A stretch of 64,000 nucleotides of DNA from Umezawaea sp042738955 (GCF_042738955.1 NZ_JBHYHC010000044.1:1-64000); one strand, 5' to 3'. Counted from the stretch's first letter, positions 25,576 to 34,001 are shown. Notes: generated by a model from the sequence alone, not told the origin. Made by a program: numbers and translations.

Positions 25576-26547
25576 CTAGCCCTTGGCGGCGACCCGGCGG
25601 CGCCGGGCGACCTCGGCCAGCACCACGCCCGCCGCCACGGAGGCGTTGAGCGACTCGACGCCCGCGGCCATCGGGATCGACACCGTCTGGTCGCACGTCT
25701 CGCGCACCAGCCGGGACAGCCCGCGGCCCTCGGAGCCCACGACGACCACGAGCGGGCCGGTCGCCAGCTCCAGGCCGTCGACGTCCACGTCGCCGTCCGC
25801 GTCCAGGCCGACGACCATGAGGCCCTCGTCCGCCCAGTCGCGGAGCGTGCGGGTCAGGTTCGTCGCCATGGCGATCGGCACCTTCGCCGCCGTGCCAGCG
25901 CTGGAGCGCCACGCGACCGCCGTGATGCTCGCGGACCGCCGCTGCGGCAGCAGCACGCCCTGCGCGCCGAACGCGGCCGCCGAGCGCACGACGGCGCCCA
26001 GGTTGCGCGGGTCCGTCACGCCGTCCAGCGCGACCAGCAGCGGCTGCTCCCGCGTCTGGCGGGTGAACTCCAGCAGGTCGTCCGGGTGCGCGTAGTTGAA
26101 CGGCGGCACCTGGAGGCCAAGGCCCTGGTGCAGCGCGCCGCCGGTGATGCGGTCGAGCTCGCCGCGCGTCACCTCCAGGACGCTGATGCCGCGGTCCGCC
26201 GCGAGGCTCACGGACTCGGCGACGCGGTCGTCCGAGTCGATGCCGAGCGCCACGTACAGCGCGGTCGCCGGGATGCCCGCGCGCAGGCACTCGACGACCG
26301 GGTTGCGGCCCGCGACGGTCTCGGCCTGGCCCTCGTTCTTGCGCCGGGCGCGGGCCTTCTCGGTGTTCGCCGCCTTGGCCGCGCTCGTCGCCCGGCGGTA
26401 GGCCGGGTGGTTCGGGCGCTCGATCGCCTTCGGGGTCGGGCCACGACCCTGCAGGCCCTTGGACTTCTGCCCGCCGGAACCGACGACGGCACCCTTCTTC
26501 GAACCGGGGTTGCGCATCGCGCCCTTGCGCTTGGAGTTACCAGCCAC
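25576..26547 (-). CDS. rlmB: 23S rRNA 2'-O-methyltransferase, TrmH/SpoU family
   Basis: The 323-residue protein has a basic, low-complexity N-terminus (about 80 residues), a small substrate-binding domain and a SPOUT catalytic domain with the three motifs NLGAVVRSAAA, GSEGRGL and SLNASVAAGV. It is expected to methylate a ribose in 23S rRNA (G2251 in E. coli); target in this species is inferred. The basic tail is common in actinobacteria. It starts 4 nt after cysS, so they are one operon. Confidence 0.85.
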   Translation of the reverse strand: MAGNSKRKGAMRNPGSKKGAVVGSGGQKSKGLQGRGPTPKAIERPNHPAYRRATSAAKAANTEKARARRKNEGQAETVAGRNPVVECLRAGIPATALYVALGIDSDDRVAESVSLAADRGISVLEVTRGELDRITGGALHQGLGLQVPPFNYAHPDDLLEFTRQTREQPLLVALDGVTDPRNLGAVVRSAAAFGAQGVLLPQRRSASITAVAWRSSAGTAAKVPIAMATNLTRTLRDWADEGLMVVGLDADGDVDVDGLELATGPLVVVVGSEGRGLSRLVRETCDQTVSIPMAAGVESLNASVAAGVVLAEVARRRRVAAKG

Positions 26548-26551
26548 GAGC

Positions 26552-27946
26552 TCAGTCGTCCCTCAATGTCCACTGCGAACCGTCGGGGTTGTCCTCGACG
26601 GCGATCCCTGCGGCCTTCAGGCGGTCGCGCAACGCGTCCGCCGTGGCGAAGTCCCGGTCCTTGCGGGCCCGCAGGCGTTCTTCCAAGACGTGCTCCACCA
26701 GCGCGACGAGCGCTTGGCGGGCACCGGTGTCCGTGCTGGTGGCCTCGTTCCACTTGGGGGACAACGGGTCCAGTCCCAGCAGATCGGCCATCCCGCGCAC
26801 GCAGCCCGCGGCTTCCCGCGCGGCCTGGTCGTCCCCCGCGTCCATCGCGGTGTTGCCCTCGCGCACCTTGTTGTGCAGCGCGCCGATCGCCAGCGGGGTG
26901 CTCAGGTCGTCGTCCATCGCGGCGACGAACTCCGGGCACAGGTCCTCGCCGAGCGGCACCACGCCCGTGCGCTGCACGACGCGGCGCAGGAACGACTCGA
27001 TGCGGCGGTAGGCCGACACCGACTCCTCCAGCGCGCCCTCGGAGTACTCGATGGTCGACCGGTAGTGCGGCGTCACGAGGTAGTAGCGCAGCTCGGGCGC
27101 GCGCACCCGGTTCAGCATCTCCGGGATCGACACCACGTTGCCGAGCGACTTCGACATCTTCTCGCCGCTCATGGTGACCCAGGCGTTGTGCATCCAGTAC
27201 CGGGCGAAGCCGTCGCCGACCGCCCGCGACTGCGCCTGCTCGTTCTCGTGGTGCGGGAAGATCAGGTCGATGCCGCCGCCGTGGATGTCGAACTCCGCGC
27301 CGAGGTACTCCGTCGCCATCGCCGAGCACTCGAGGTGCCAGCCGGGACGGCCGGGACCCCACGGCGTCGGCCACGACGGCTCACCGGGCTTCGCGCCCTT
27401 CCACAGCGTGAAGTCGCGGGGGTCGCGCTTGCCGCGCACCTCGCCCTCGCCCTGGAACACCTCGTCCAGCTTCTGGCCCGACAGCGCCCCGTACTCGGGG
27501 AACGAGCGCACCGCGAAGTAGACGTCGCCGTCCGCCGCGTACGCGTGCCCCTTGTCGATGAGCCGGTGCATCAGCTCGACCATCTGCGTCACGTGCCCGG
27601 TGGCGCGCGGCGCGTACGACGCGGGCAGGCAGCCCAGCTGGTCGTACGCGTCCTCGAACGCCCGCTCGTGCGTGAACGCCCACTCCCACCACGGCCGCCC
27701 GTGCTCCGCGGCCTTGGCGAGGATCTTGTCGTCGATGTCCGTGACGTTGCGCACCAACCGCACGTCAGCACCGTCGCGCGCGAGCCAGCGGCGCAGCACG
27801 TCGAAGTTCAGCCCGCTGCGCACGTGGCCGATGTGGGGCACGCCCTGCACGGTCGCCCCACACACGTAGATCGACGCCGTACCGTTGACCAGCGGGTGGA
27901 ACTCCCGCATGGACCGGGTCGCGGTGTCGTACAGGTGGAGGCTCAC
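26552..27946 (-). CDS. cysS: Cysteinyl-tRNA synthetase
   Basis: The 464-residue class I synthetase has the zinc-site Cys in YVCGATVQG, the HIGH motif as HIGH in VPHIGHVRSG, and KMSKS in GEKMSKSLGN. It attaches cysteine to tRNA-Cys. The length and tRNA-binding C-domain are full, so this is CysS rather than the mycothiol enzyme MshC. GTG 27946 is the start. It is co-directional with rlmB downstream, as in mycobacteria (Rv3580c-Rv3579c). Confidence 0.93.
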   Translation of the reverse strand: MSLHLYDTATRSMREFHPLVNGTASIYVCGATVQGVPHIGHVRSGLNFDVLRRWLARDGADVRLVRNVTDIDDKILAKAAEHGRPWWEWAFTHERAFEDAYDQLGCLPASYAPRATGHVTQMVELMHRLIDKGHAYAADGDVYFAVRSFPEYGALSGQKLDEVFQGEGEVRGKRDPRDFTLWKGAKPGEPSWPTPWGPGRPGWHLECSAMATEYLGAEFDIHGGGIDLIFPHHENEQAQSRAVGDGFARYWMHNAWVTMSGEKMSKSLGNVVSIPEMLNRVRAPELRYYLVTPHYRSTIEYSEGALEESVSAYRRIESFLRRVVQRTGVVPLGEDLCPEFVAAMDDDLSTPLAIGALHNKVREGNTAMDAGDDQAAREAAGCVRGMADLLGLDPLSPKWNEATSTDTGARQALVALVEHVLEERLRARKDRDFATADALRDRLKAAGIAVEDNPDGSQWTLRDD

Positions 27947-27992
27947 ATCACGAATGGTACGGGCGCGGCCTATATCGAGGTGAATCGACCGC

Positions 27993-28640
27993 TCAAACGG
28001 GGATAATGCCGTGCGATCGCAGCGAGTCGACCAGCGCGGTAGGCCGCTCGGCCGTCACGAGCGCCTCGACGATCGCGACCTTCGCCCCGACCGCCCGAGC
28101 CCCACCGTCGGCCTCCTCGCTGTCACCGACCATCAGCACGTCCCGCGGATCGATGCCCAGCCGTTCACACGCGGTGAGGAAGATCTTCGGATCCGGCTTG
28201 ATCACGCCCTCCTCGTACGAGAGGACCACCTCGTCGACCAGGTGGGCGACCCCGAACTTGGTCAACACGACCCGGATGTCCCACCCGATGTTGCTCACCA
28301 CGGCGACCAGCAACCCGGCCTCGGACGCCGTCCGGAGGGCCTGCACGGTGTCCGGGTAGGCCCGCCAGTAGGCGGCGCTGATCAACCGCTCGTAGAAGGC
28401 CAACGCCTCCCCGTCTTTGTCGAGCCCAGCGGCCTGCAACGCGTTCACGTGAACGTCCCTGTGCAGGTCCCGGTCCAGGTCCCTCCGGTGCCACGCGTCA
28501 GCCATCTCGGGGCTGAGCCCGTCGGCCACGCCAACCGGCGCGGTCAACGCCCGCATGAGGTCACCGTGCTCCTCGAGAGCTTCGTGCTCGAGTCGGAAGA
28601 GCGTCCCGGAGAAGTCGAAGAGCACCGCGCGAATGGCCAC
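27993..28640 (-). CDS. HAD-superfamily hydrolase
   Basis: The 215-residue protein has the nucleophile motif DFSGTLF (a Ser replaces the second Asp, as in several dehalogenase-like members), motif II VSNIG, the Lys in IKPDP, and motif IV MVGDSEEAD. It probably hydrolyses a small phosphorylated metabolite. It is inserted between the PPOX/isp genes and cysS. A dre-like palindrome lies 15 nt upstream of the start. Confidence 0.83.
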   Translation of the reverse strand: MAIRAVLFDFSGTLFRLEHEALEEHGDLMRALTAPVGVADGLSPEMADAWHRRDLDRDLHRDVHVNALQAAGLDKDGEALAFYERLISAAYWRAYPDTVQALRTASEAGLLVAVVSNIGWDIRVVLTKFGVAHLVDEVVLSYEEGVIKPDPKIFLTACERLGIDPRDVLMVGDSEEADGGARAVGAKVAIVEALVTAERPTALVDSLRSHGIIPV

Positions 28641-28654
28641 GTCAGCAGCTTAGG

Positions 28655-28680
28655 TTGGTCTGGACCATCTAGGGGAGCCT
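28655..28680. promoter_or_regulatory. Palindromic operator-like site (DasR/chitinase type), copy 2
   Basis: TTGGTC-TG-GACCAT (28655-28668) is followed by CTAGGGGAGCCT; together they match the 26 nt at 11870 nearly base for base. It lies 15 nt before the ATG of the HAD gene on the minus strand, in a promoter position. Confidence 0.5.
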
Positions 28681-28698
28681 TTGTGACCGCCCTGGCAG

Positions 28699-28721
28699 CC
28701 AGGGCCGCGGGGCGGCCCTGG
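28699..28721 (-). terminator. Terminator after the first PPOX gene
   Basis: CCAGGGCCGC and GCGGCCCTGG form a 10-bp stem with a very short loop, 10 nt beyond the stop at 28731. It would end transcription of the carD/ispD/ispF/PPOX block before the HAD gene. Confidence 0.65.
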
Positions 28722-28730
28722 CGAGGGTGG

Positions 28731-29126
28731 CTAGGCGGCGTTGCCGGTGATCTTGTCCGGAGTGAGGCGGACGACCACGCGGACCGCTTCGGGGCCGTCG
28801 TTGGTGTAGTCGGCGCCGGTGTACTTGTTCGACAGCTCGTCGATGAGTTCCCTTCCGCCCTCCTCGACGAGCTGGACGGTGCCGCGGAACTCGACGTAGT
28901 TGTACGGCTGGGCCAGGTCGAAGACGCTCACGCTGACGCGCGGGTCGCGGCGGAGGTTCTTGTCCTTCTTGCGGCCGACCACGGTGGACATGAGCACGTC
29001 GTCGCCGTCGCGCTTGATCCACACGACGGACGTCTGCGGGCTGCCGTCGGGGTTGATGGTGGCGATGGTGGCGAAGTTCTTGGCGTCCAGCAGCGCGCGG
29101 CTGGCGTCGTTGAGAGTGAGACCCAT
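28731..29126 (-). CDS. PPOX-class F420/flavin-dependent enzyme, paralogue A
   Basis: The 131-residue split-barrel protein has the motifs ATINPDGSPQTSVVW, KDKNLRRDPRVSVSVFD and YVEFRGTV typical of PPOX-class F420-dependent proteins. Reaction and substrate are unknown; relatives reduce quinones, biliverdin or tetracyclines with F420. It is about half identical to the next gene upstream and probably arose from it by tandem duplication. Start ATG 29126 is preferred over 29144. Confidence 0.8.
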   Translation of the reverse strand: MGLTLNDASRALLDAKNFATIATINPDGSPQTSVVWIKRDGDDVLMSTVVGRKKDKNLRRDPRVSVSVFDLAQPYNYVEFRGTVQLVEEGGRELIDELSNKYTGADYTNDGPEAVRVVVRLTPDKITGNAA

Positions 29127-29146
29127 GCCCACCAGGCTAGGCATCC

Positions 29147-29536
29147 TCAGGCGACGTGTCCGGTGACCTTCGTGGGGGTCAGGCGGAGAACCACCCGGAC
29201 GTGGCCCTCGGGGGCGGGCTCGTGGTCGCGACCGTCGTACTTCCGGGACAGCGCGTGGCCCACGACGAGCCCGATGTCCTCGGTGATGGTCACGGTGCCG
29301 CGGATCTCCGCGTACGCCTCCGGGTCGGCCAGGTCGAAGATGCTGACGCTGGCCCGCGGGTCACGGCGCAGGTTCCGCTCCTTGCGCCGGTCGCGCAGGG
29401 TGGAGAACAGCAGGTCGTCGCCGTCGCGGAGGACCCAGATGACGGACGACTGGGGGCTGCCGTCGGGGTTCGTGGTGCACAGGACGGCGTAGTTCTTGGC
29501 GTCCAGCAGCGCTCGGACGGCGGTGTTGAGGATCAC
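29147..29536 (-). CDS. PPOX-class F420/flavin-dependent enzyme, paralogue B
   Basis: The 129-residue protein has the same layout as its neighbour (CTTNPDGSPQSSVIWV, KERNLRRDPRASVSIFD, AEIRGTVTI). The GTG start overlaps the ispF stop by 4 nt, so it is translated with the isoprenoid genes. A role in oxidising or reducing an isoprenoid quinone would suit this context but is only inference. Confidence 0.8.
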   Translation of the reverse strand: MILNTAVRALLDAKNYAVLCTTNPDGSPQSSVIWVLRDGDDLLFSTLRDRRKERNLRRDPRASVSIFDLADPEAYAEIRGTVTITEDIGLVVGHALSRKYDGRDHEPAPEGHVRVVLRLTPTKVTGHVA

Positions 29537-30000
29537 GGGGCCACCACCAGCAGCGCGGTCGCCATGGCGGCGATGCCCTCGCCGCGGCCGGTGAGGCCGA
29601 GGCCGTCGGTCGTGGTGCCGGAGACCGAGACGGGCCCGCCGACGGCGTCGGACAACTCCGTTTCGGCTTCGGCGCGGCGCTTGCCGATCTTCGGGTTGTT
29701 GCCGATGACCTGCACGGCCGCGTTGCCGACCCGGTAGCCCGCATCCTCGACCAAGCGGCGGACCTCCTTCAACAACGTCGTGCCGCGCGCGCCGGACCAG
29801 CGCGGGTCGCTGGTGCCGAACACCGCACCCAGGTCGCCCAGGCCCGCCGCCGACAGCAGGGCGTCGCACAGCGCGTGCGCGGCCACGTCGCCGTCGGAGT
29901 GGCCCGCGCAGCCGTCCACGCCCTCCCACAGCAGGCCCGCGACCCAGCAGTCGCGGCCCGCCTCGACGGGGTGGACGTCGGTCCCGATGCCGACCCTCAC
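29533..30000 (-). CDS. ispF: 2-C-methyl-D-erythritol 2,4-cyclodiphosphate synthase
   Basis: The 155-residue enzyme makes the cyclic diphosphate in the MEP route to isoprenoids. Zinc ligands Asp8 and His10 are in TDVHP, with the third His in GHSDGD; the TTTDGLG motif near the C-terminus is intact. The GTG start overlaps the ispD stop by 4 nt. Confidence 0.93.
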   Translation of the reverse strand: MRVGIGTDVHPVEAGRDCWVAGLLWEGVDGCAGHSDGDVAAHALCDALLSAAGLGDLGAVFGTSDPRWSGARGTTLLKEVRRLVEDAGYRVGNAAVQVIGNNPKIGKRRAEAETELSDAVGGPVSVSGTTTDGLGLTGRGEGIAAMATALLVVAP

Positions 30001-30689
30001 GTGGTTCCTCCAGCGAGCAGCGCCTCGGCGATCGCGAGGTCGAACGGGGTGGTGATCTTCATGGCGTTGGCGTGGCCCGCGACGGTGGTGACGGGCACGC
30101 CGAGGCGTTCCACGAGACCGGCGTCGTCGGTGGCCTGGATCCCGGACGCGTGGGCGCGCAGCAGCACCTCGGCGGTGAAGCCCTGGGGGGTCTGCACGAC
30201 GCGCAGCGCGGCGCGGTCCGGGGTCGCGACGACGGTGCCGTCGGCGTCGACCTGCTTCACGGTGTCCGCCATCGGCAGCACCGGGATGACCGCCGGATGA
30301 CCCGCCTCGACGGCGTCGACGACCCGCCGCACGACCTCGCCGGGCGTGAACGCGCGGGCGGCGTCGTGGACCAGGACGATCCGGGTGTCGGGGATCTCAC
30401 GGAGCGCGAACTCCAGCGCGAGACGAACGGAGTCGGTGCGCTCGGCACCCCCCGCAAGCACGTGCACCGCCCCGCCGGCCGAAGCCAGCGAGGCGGTCAC
30501 GGTGCACATCGTGTCCACATCGGACGGTGGGGCAGCGACTACCACGTGTTGCACGCATCCCGCGTCGAGCAGGCCGCGCACGGCACGAACCAGAAGCGAA
30601 ACCCCGTTGACCGGCACGAGCGCCTTGGCCATCCCGTAGCCCAAGCGCTCACCCCGACCCGCCGCGGGCACGAGCGCGACAACACTCAC
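29997..30689 (-). CDS. ispD: 2-C-methyl-D-erythritol 4-phosphate cytidylyltransferase
   Basis: The 230-residue enzyme transfers CMP to methylerythritol phosphate. The glycine-rich signature PAAGRGERLG opens the protein, with VHDAARAF and VQTPQGF as further motifs. A GTG at 30689 directly precedes the first strand. carD lies 28 nt upstream in the same direction, the same order as in mycobacteria. Confidence 0.92.
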   Translation of the reverse strand: MSVVALVPAAGRGERLGYGMAKALVPVNGVSLLVRAVRGLLDAGCVQHVVVAAPPSDVDTMCTVTASLASAGGAVHVLAGGAERTDSVRLALEFALREIPDTRIVLVHDAARAFTPGEVVRRVVDAVEAGHPAVIPVLPMADTVKQVDADGTVVATPDRAALRVVQTPQGFTAEVLLRAHASGIQATDDAGLVERLGVPVTTVAGHANAMKITTPFDLAIAEALLAGGTT

Positions 30690-30717
30690 GTCCGCGGTCC
30701 GAGTGGAGTTCGTGCGA

Positions 30718-31206
30718 TCAGGACGCGGTAGCCAGGACCTCGTCGAGGAGCACTTCGGCCTTGTCCTCGTCGGTGCCCTCGGCCAGCGCCAGTTCGCTAA
30801 CCAGTATCTGCCGAGCCTTCGCCAGCATCCGCTTCTCGCCCGCGGACAACCCGCGATCCTTCTCGCGCCGCCACAGATCACGCACCACTTCGGCTACCTT
30901 GTTGACGTCGCCGGAGGCGAGCTTCTCAAGATTTGCCTTGTACCGCCGCGACCAGTTGGTCGGCTCCTCGGTGTGGGGAGCACGCAAGACCTCGAAGACT
31001 TTGTCGAGACCCTCTTGGCCGACAACGTCGCGCACGCCTACGATCTCGGCGTTGTCAGCGGGCACGCGGACCGTAAGATCGCCTTGTGCGACCTTGAGGA
31101 CGAGGTACTTCTTCTCCTCGCCCTTGATCAGCCGGGTCTCGATTGCTTCGATGAGAGCGGCACCGTGGTGCGGGTAGACGACGGTCTCTCCGACCTTGAA
31201 AACCAT
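30718..31206 (-). CDS. carD: CarD family transcriptional regulator
   Basis: The 162-residue protein matches M. tuberculosis CarD: an RNA-polymerase-interacting Tudor-like domain (MVFKVGETVVYPHHGAA) and a C-terminal DNA-binding helical domain (NWSRRYKANLEKL, RREKDRGLSAGEKRML). It stabilises open promoter complexes, notably at rRNA genes. It heads the operon with ispD and ispF. Confidence 0.95.
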   Translation of the reverse strand: MVFKVGETVVYPHHGAALIEAIETRLIKGEEKKYLVLKVAQGDLTVRVPADNAEIVGVRDVVGQEGLDKVFEVLRAPHTEEPTNWSRRYKANLEKLASGDVNKVAEVVRDLWRREKDRGLSAGEKRMLAKARQILVSELALAEGTDEDKAEVLLDEVLATAS

Positions 31207-31233
31207 GTGTCCTCTGCCCCTTTCGCTACCCCC

Positions 31234-31239
31234 ATCCTA
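31234..31239 (-). promoter_or_regulatory. Candidate -10 element for carD
   Basis: The minus strand reads TAGGAT 28 nt upstream of the carD ATG, a common actinobacterial -10. No -35 stands out. The divergent gene at 31502 must use another promoter in the same 295-nt region. Confidence 0.4.
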
Positions 31240-31501
31240 ACACGCCGGGCAATCCCCTCACCGGTCTCCGGAGTTGGGTAATGGCTGGTCAGGGCCATGC
31301 GGGGGGTTGACAAACCACGTGTTGACGTGCCACACCTATGGTCGGACGCTCTCCGTTCACGTCCCAGGTGGGGCCGAACGCGCCCTCCGGGGCACCACGT
31401 GCCGCCTGTCGAACACCACCCGGTTAGGCTCCTGCACTGGTGGTCTGCCCTGTTCCCGGGTCGGGCCCTATCGCCGGTACACCAGGAAGGATCCTGCAAC
31501 C

Positions 31502-32263
31502 GTGGGTCGCGCAGAGCAGAAGTCCCGCCTCGCCGTCGTGGTCGCGCTCGCAACGGGCCTCGGGCTCGCGGCGGCCGGGTGCGGCGCCGGGCAGATCACG
31601 CAGACCGACACCCAGGTGGCCGTGGTCAACGGCGCATCGGGCCAGGTCGGCTCCATCGCGGTGCGCGACGCGCAGTTCGCCTTCCCGATCTCGGCGAAGG
31701 AGTACAAGTCGGGTGACGAGGCCGCGGTCGTCGTGACGATCGTGAACAACGGCTCCTCGGTCGACAAGCTCCTCTCCGTCACCAGCGAGATCGGCGGCCC
31801 CGCCGCGCTCGACGGCGACGTGGACATCGAGCCGCAGAGCTCCATCGCCTCGCTGTTCGCCGACCTGGACCGCAGCAGCAGCGCCCACTCGACGCCGTCG
31901 CTCACCACGACCTCCACCCCTTCGGGTAGTTCGTCGGTGTCGCCCTCGTCGTCGTCCTCCTCTTCTTCGGCCGTGTCGGGCTCCTCGGAGTCCTCTTCGG
32001 TCTCCACCACGGGCACCAGCACGCCGTCCGGTTCGGCGTCGTCCTCGGCCTCGTCGTCGGGCCGCCCCTCGGCCGGCGCGTCCTCCTCGGCCGCGCCCGC
32101 CGAGCCCGGCAAGGTCGGCATCGTCCTCAAGCTGACCGCCGAGCTCCGCCCCGGCCACACCGCCAAGGTGACCTTCCTGTTCGAGAAGGCCGGCCCGATC
32201 ACGCTGGACCTGCCCATCGGTGCCGACCCGGCCCCGCGTCCCGAGGGCAAGACCGAGCACTGA
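31502..32263 (+). CDS. LpqE-like lipoprotein with Ser-rich insertion
   Basis: The 253-residue protein has a lipoprotein signal with Cys in the lipobox LAAAGC, a copper-chaperone-like beta domain (QVGSIAVRDAQFAFP ... SSVDKLLSVTSE), then about 80 residues of almost pure Ser/Thr/Ala/Gly, and a final strand pair (KVGIVLKLTAELRPGHTAKVTF). It sits between carD and radA like M. tuberculosis lpqE. The Ser-rich segment interrupts the domain and is unusual. Start GTG 31502 is chosen to give a normal signal peptide. Confidence 0.75.
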   Translation: MGRAEQKSRLAVVVALATGLGLAAAGCGAGQITQTDTQVAVVNGASGQVGSIAVRDAQFAFPISAKEYKSGDEAAVVVTIVNNGSSVDKLLSVTSEIGGPAALDGDVDIEPQSSIASLFADLDRSSSAHSTPSLTTTSTPSGSSSVSPSSSSSSSSAVSGSSESSSVSTTGTSTPSGSASSSASSSGRPSAGASSSAAPAEPGKVGIVLKLTAELRPGHTAKVTFLFEKAGPITLDLPIGADPAPRPEGKTEH

Positions 32264-32274
32264 CCTCTCTCGTC

Positions 32275-32309
32275 GGAAGGGCCCCGCCTGAACCAGGCGG
32301 GGCCCTTCC
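32275..32309 (+). terminator. Terminator after the LpqE-like gene
   Basis: A perfect 16-bp stem (GGAAGGGCCCCGCCTG and its complement) with loop AAC, followed by TGTTT, 11 nt after the stop. It is one of the best intrinsic terminators in the window. Confidence 0.88.
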
Positions 32310-32350
32310 TGTTTCCGGGAGTGTCGGACCCCTGCTCTAACGTCTGCGGC

Positions 32351-33724
32351 GTGCCAAACAAGGTTCGTGCCACTCGACCCCAGTACCGGTGCGCGGAGTG
32401 CGGGTTCGAGTACGCCAAGTGGGTCGGCAGGTGCTCCGAGTGCCAGGCGTGGGGGAGCGTCGAGGAGCGCGGGTCGGCCACCCCGCTGGCGCGGATCGTG
32501 GCCGGTGCGCCGACGTCCAAGGCGCGGCCCATCGGCGAGGTCGACATCGAGTCGGCGCGGGCCACCAAGACGGGCGTGGACGAGCTGGACCGGGTGCTCG
32601 GCGGCGGGCTGGTGCCGGGCGCGGTGGTGCTCATGGCGGGCGAGCCGGGCGTCGGCAAGTCGACGCTGCTGCTGGAGGTGGCCTACCAGTGGTCGTCGAC
32701 GGTGGGGCGCAGCCTCTACCTGACCGGTGAGGAGTCGGCGGGCCAGGTGCGGCTGCGGGCCGAGCGGACCGGCAACCTGCACGGCGAGATGTACCTGGCG
32801 GCCGAGAGCGACCTGTCCGCCGTGCTGGGGCAGGTGGACGAGGTGAAGCCCAGCCTGCTGATCATCGACTCGGTGCAGACCATGTCGTCGATGAACGTGG
32901 ACGGCGTGGCGGGCGGCGTCAGCCAGGTGCGGACGGTGGCCGCCGGGCTGATCGCGCTGGCCAAGGAGCGGAACCTGCCGGTCGTGCTGGTCGGCCACGT
33001 GACCAAGGACGGCTCCGTGGCCGGGCCGCGGGTGCTGGAGCACCTGGTGGACGTGGTGCTCCAGTTCGAGGGCGACCGGCACTCCACGCTGCGGCTGCTG
33101 CGGGGGATCAAGAACCGCTACGGGGCCGCGGACGAGGTCGGCTGCTTCGAGCTGCGCGACGACGGCATCGTCGGCGTGCCGGACCCGTCAGGGCTGTTCC
33201 TGAGCCGCCGCGACCAAGCCGTGGAGGGCACGGCCGTGACGGTGATCGTGGAGGGCAAGCGGCCCATGCTCGGCGAGGTCCAGGCCCTCGTGACGAAGAC
33301 GAACCTGCCCGCGCCCCGCCGCGCGGTGAGCGGCCTGGACTCGGCGCGGATCGCGATGGCGCTGGCCGTGCTGGAGAAGCGCGGCAAGGTCAACCTGTTC
33401 CAGAAGGACGTGTTCACGGCGACGGTCGGCGGTATGAAGCTCACCGAACCGGCCGCGGACCTTGCCGTGGTGCTGGCGGTGGCGTCGGCCGAACGTGAGA
33501 TCGCTTTGCCTGCGGACCTGGTGGTGCTGGGGGAGGTGGGGTTGGCGGGGGAGATCCGACGGGTGAACGGGGTCGGTAAGCGGCTGGCGGAGGCGTTGAG
33601 GCTGGGGTTCACGAAGGCGCTGGTGCCGCCGGACGCCGGGCCGTTGCCGGACGGGGTGCGGGCGTTGGTGGCGCACGACCTGTTGACGGCGTTGGAGGTG
33701 CTGGGGTTGAACAAGGGGAAGTGA
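32351..33724 (+). CDS. radA: DNA repair protein RadA
   Basis: The 457-residue protein has an N-terminal four-Cys zinc finger (CAECGFEYAKWVGRCSEC), a RecA-like ATPase with Walker A GEPGVGKST, the KNRYG motif and a Lon-protease-like C-domain. It promotes branch migration during recombinational repair. GTG 32351 is the start. In many actinobacteria disA follows radA; here repeats follow instead. The last 200 nt switch to G-ending codons. Confidence 0.93.
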   Translation: MPNKVRATRPQYRCAECGFEYAKWVGRCSECQAWGSVEERGSATPLARIVAGAPTSKARPIGEVDIESARATKTGVDELDRVLGGGLVPGAVVLMAGEPGVGKSTLLLEVAYQWSSTVGRSLYLTGEESAGQVRLRAERTGNLHGEMYLAAESDLSAVLGQVDEVKPSLLIIDSVQTMSSMNVDGVAGGVSQVRTVAAGLIALAKERNLPVVLVGHVTKDGSVAGPRVLEHLVDVVLQFEGDRHSTLRLLRGIKNRYGAADEVGCFELRDDGIVGVPDPSGLFLSRRDQAVEGTAVTVIVEGKRPMLGEVQALVTKTNLPAPRRAVSGLDSARIAMALAVLEKRGKVNLFQKDVFTATVGGMKLTEPAADLAVVLAVASAEREIALPADLVVLGEVGLAGEIRRVNGVGKRLAEALRLGFTKALVPPDAGPLPDGVRALVAHDLLTALEVLGLNKGK

Positions 33725-33759
33725 GGGGTTGGGGGTCTCGCTGTGGCTGTGGGGGCCGG

Positions 33760-33850
33760 CGTGGTCGCCCCTGCGGCTCTTGTTCCAGCCGGGTCGCCCG
33801 GCGGCTCTTGATCCGGGTTGGTCACCCAGCTGGCTCTTGTTCCAGCGTGC
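33760..33850. repeat. Three imperfect ~29-bp tandem units
   Basis: GGTCGCCCCTGCGGCTCTTG, GGTCGCCCGGCGGCTCTTGA and GGTCACCCAGCTGGCTCTTG begin three successive units of about 28-31 nt. They resemble the half-unit of the satellite at 34002-34260 and lie between radA and the inverted repeat at 33852. Confidence 0.6.
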
Positions 33851-33851
33851 T

Positions 33852-33969
33852 GTGGCCGATTTGACTCGGGGACCCCTCGTTTTGCCCCTTTGTCGGGCCA
33901 AAACGGCAGGTGGAAAGCTTGCCGCCCGACAAATTTTAAGGGGCAAAACCCCCGAGTAAAATCGGCCAC
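33852..33969. repeat. Long imperfect inverted repeat
   Basis: The left arm (33852-33897) and right arm (33924-33969) pair in three blocks: GTGGCCGATTT-ACTCGGGG, TTTTGCCCCTT and GTCGGGC, separated by small bulges. The centre, CGGCAGG/CTTGCCG around TGGAAAG, folds too. It is an element of about 118 nt, similar in size to the hairpins at 1 and 16487 but unrelated in sequence. It could terminate radA. Confidence 0.7.
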
Positions 33970-34001
33970 GTTCCGTGGCCTGCGCGCGCCGGTGCCGTCG
34001 T

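Noticed and set aside
31308..31326. TTGACA and TTGACG as promoter elements for the LpqE-like gene
   Set aside because: No -10 element lies at a proper distance from either one, and the gene starts 170 nt further on.
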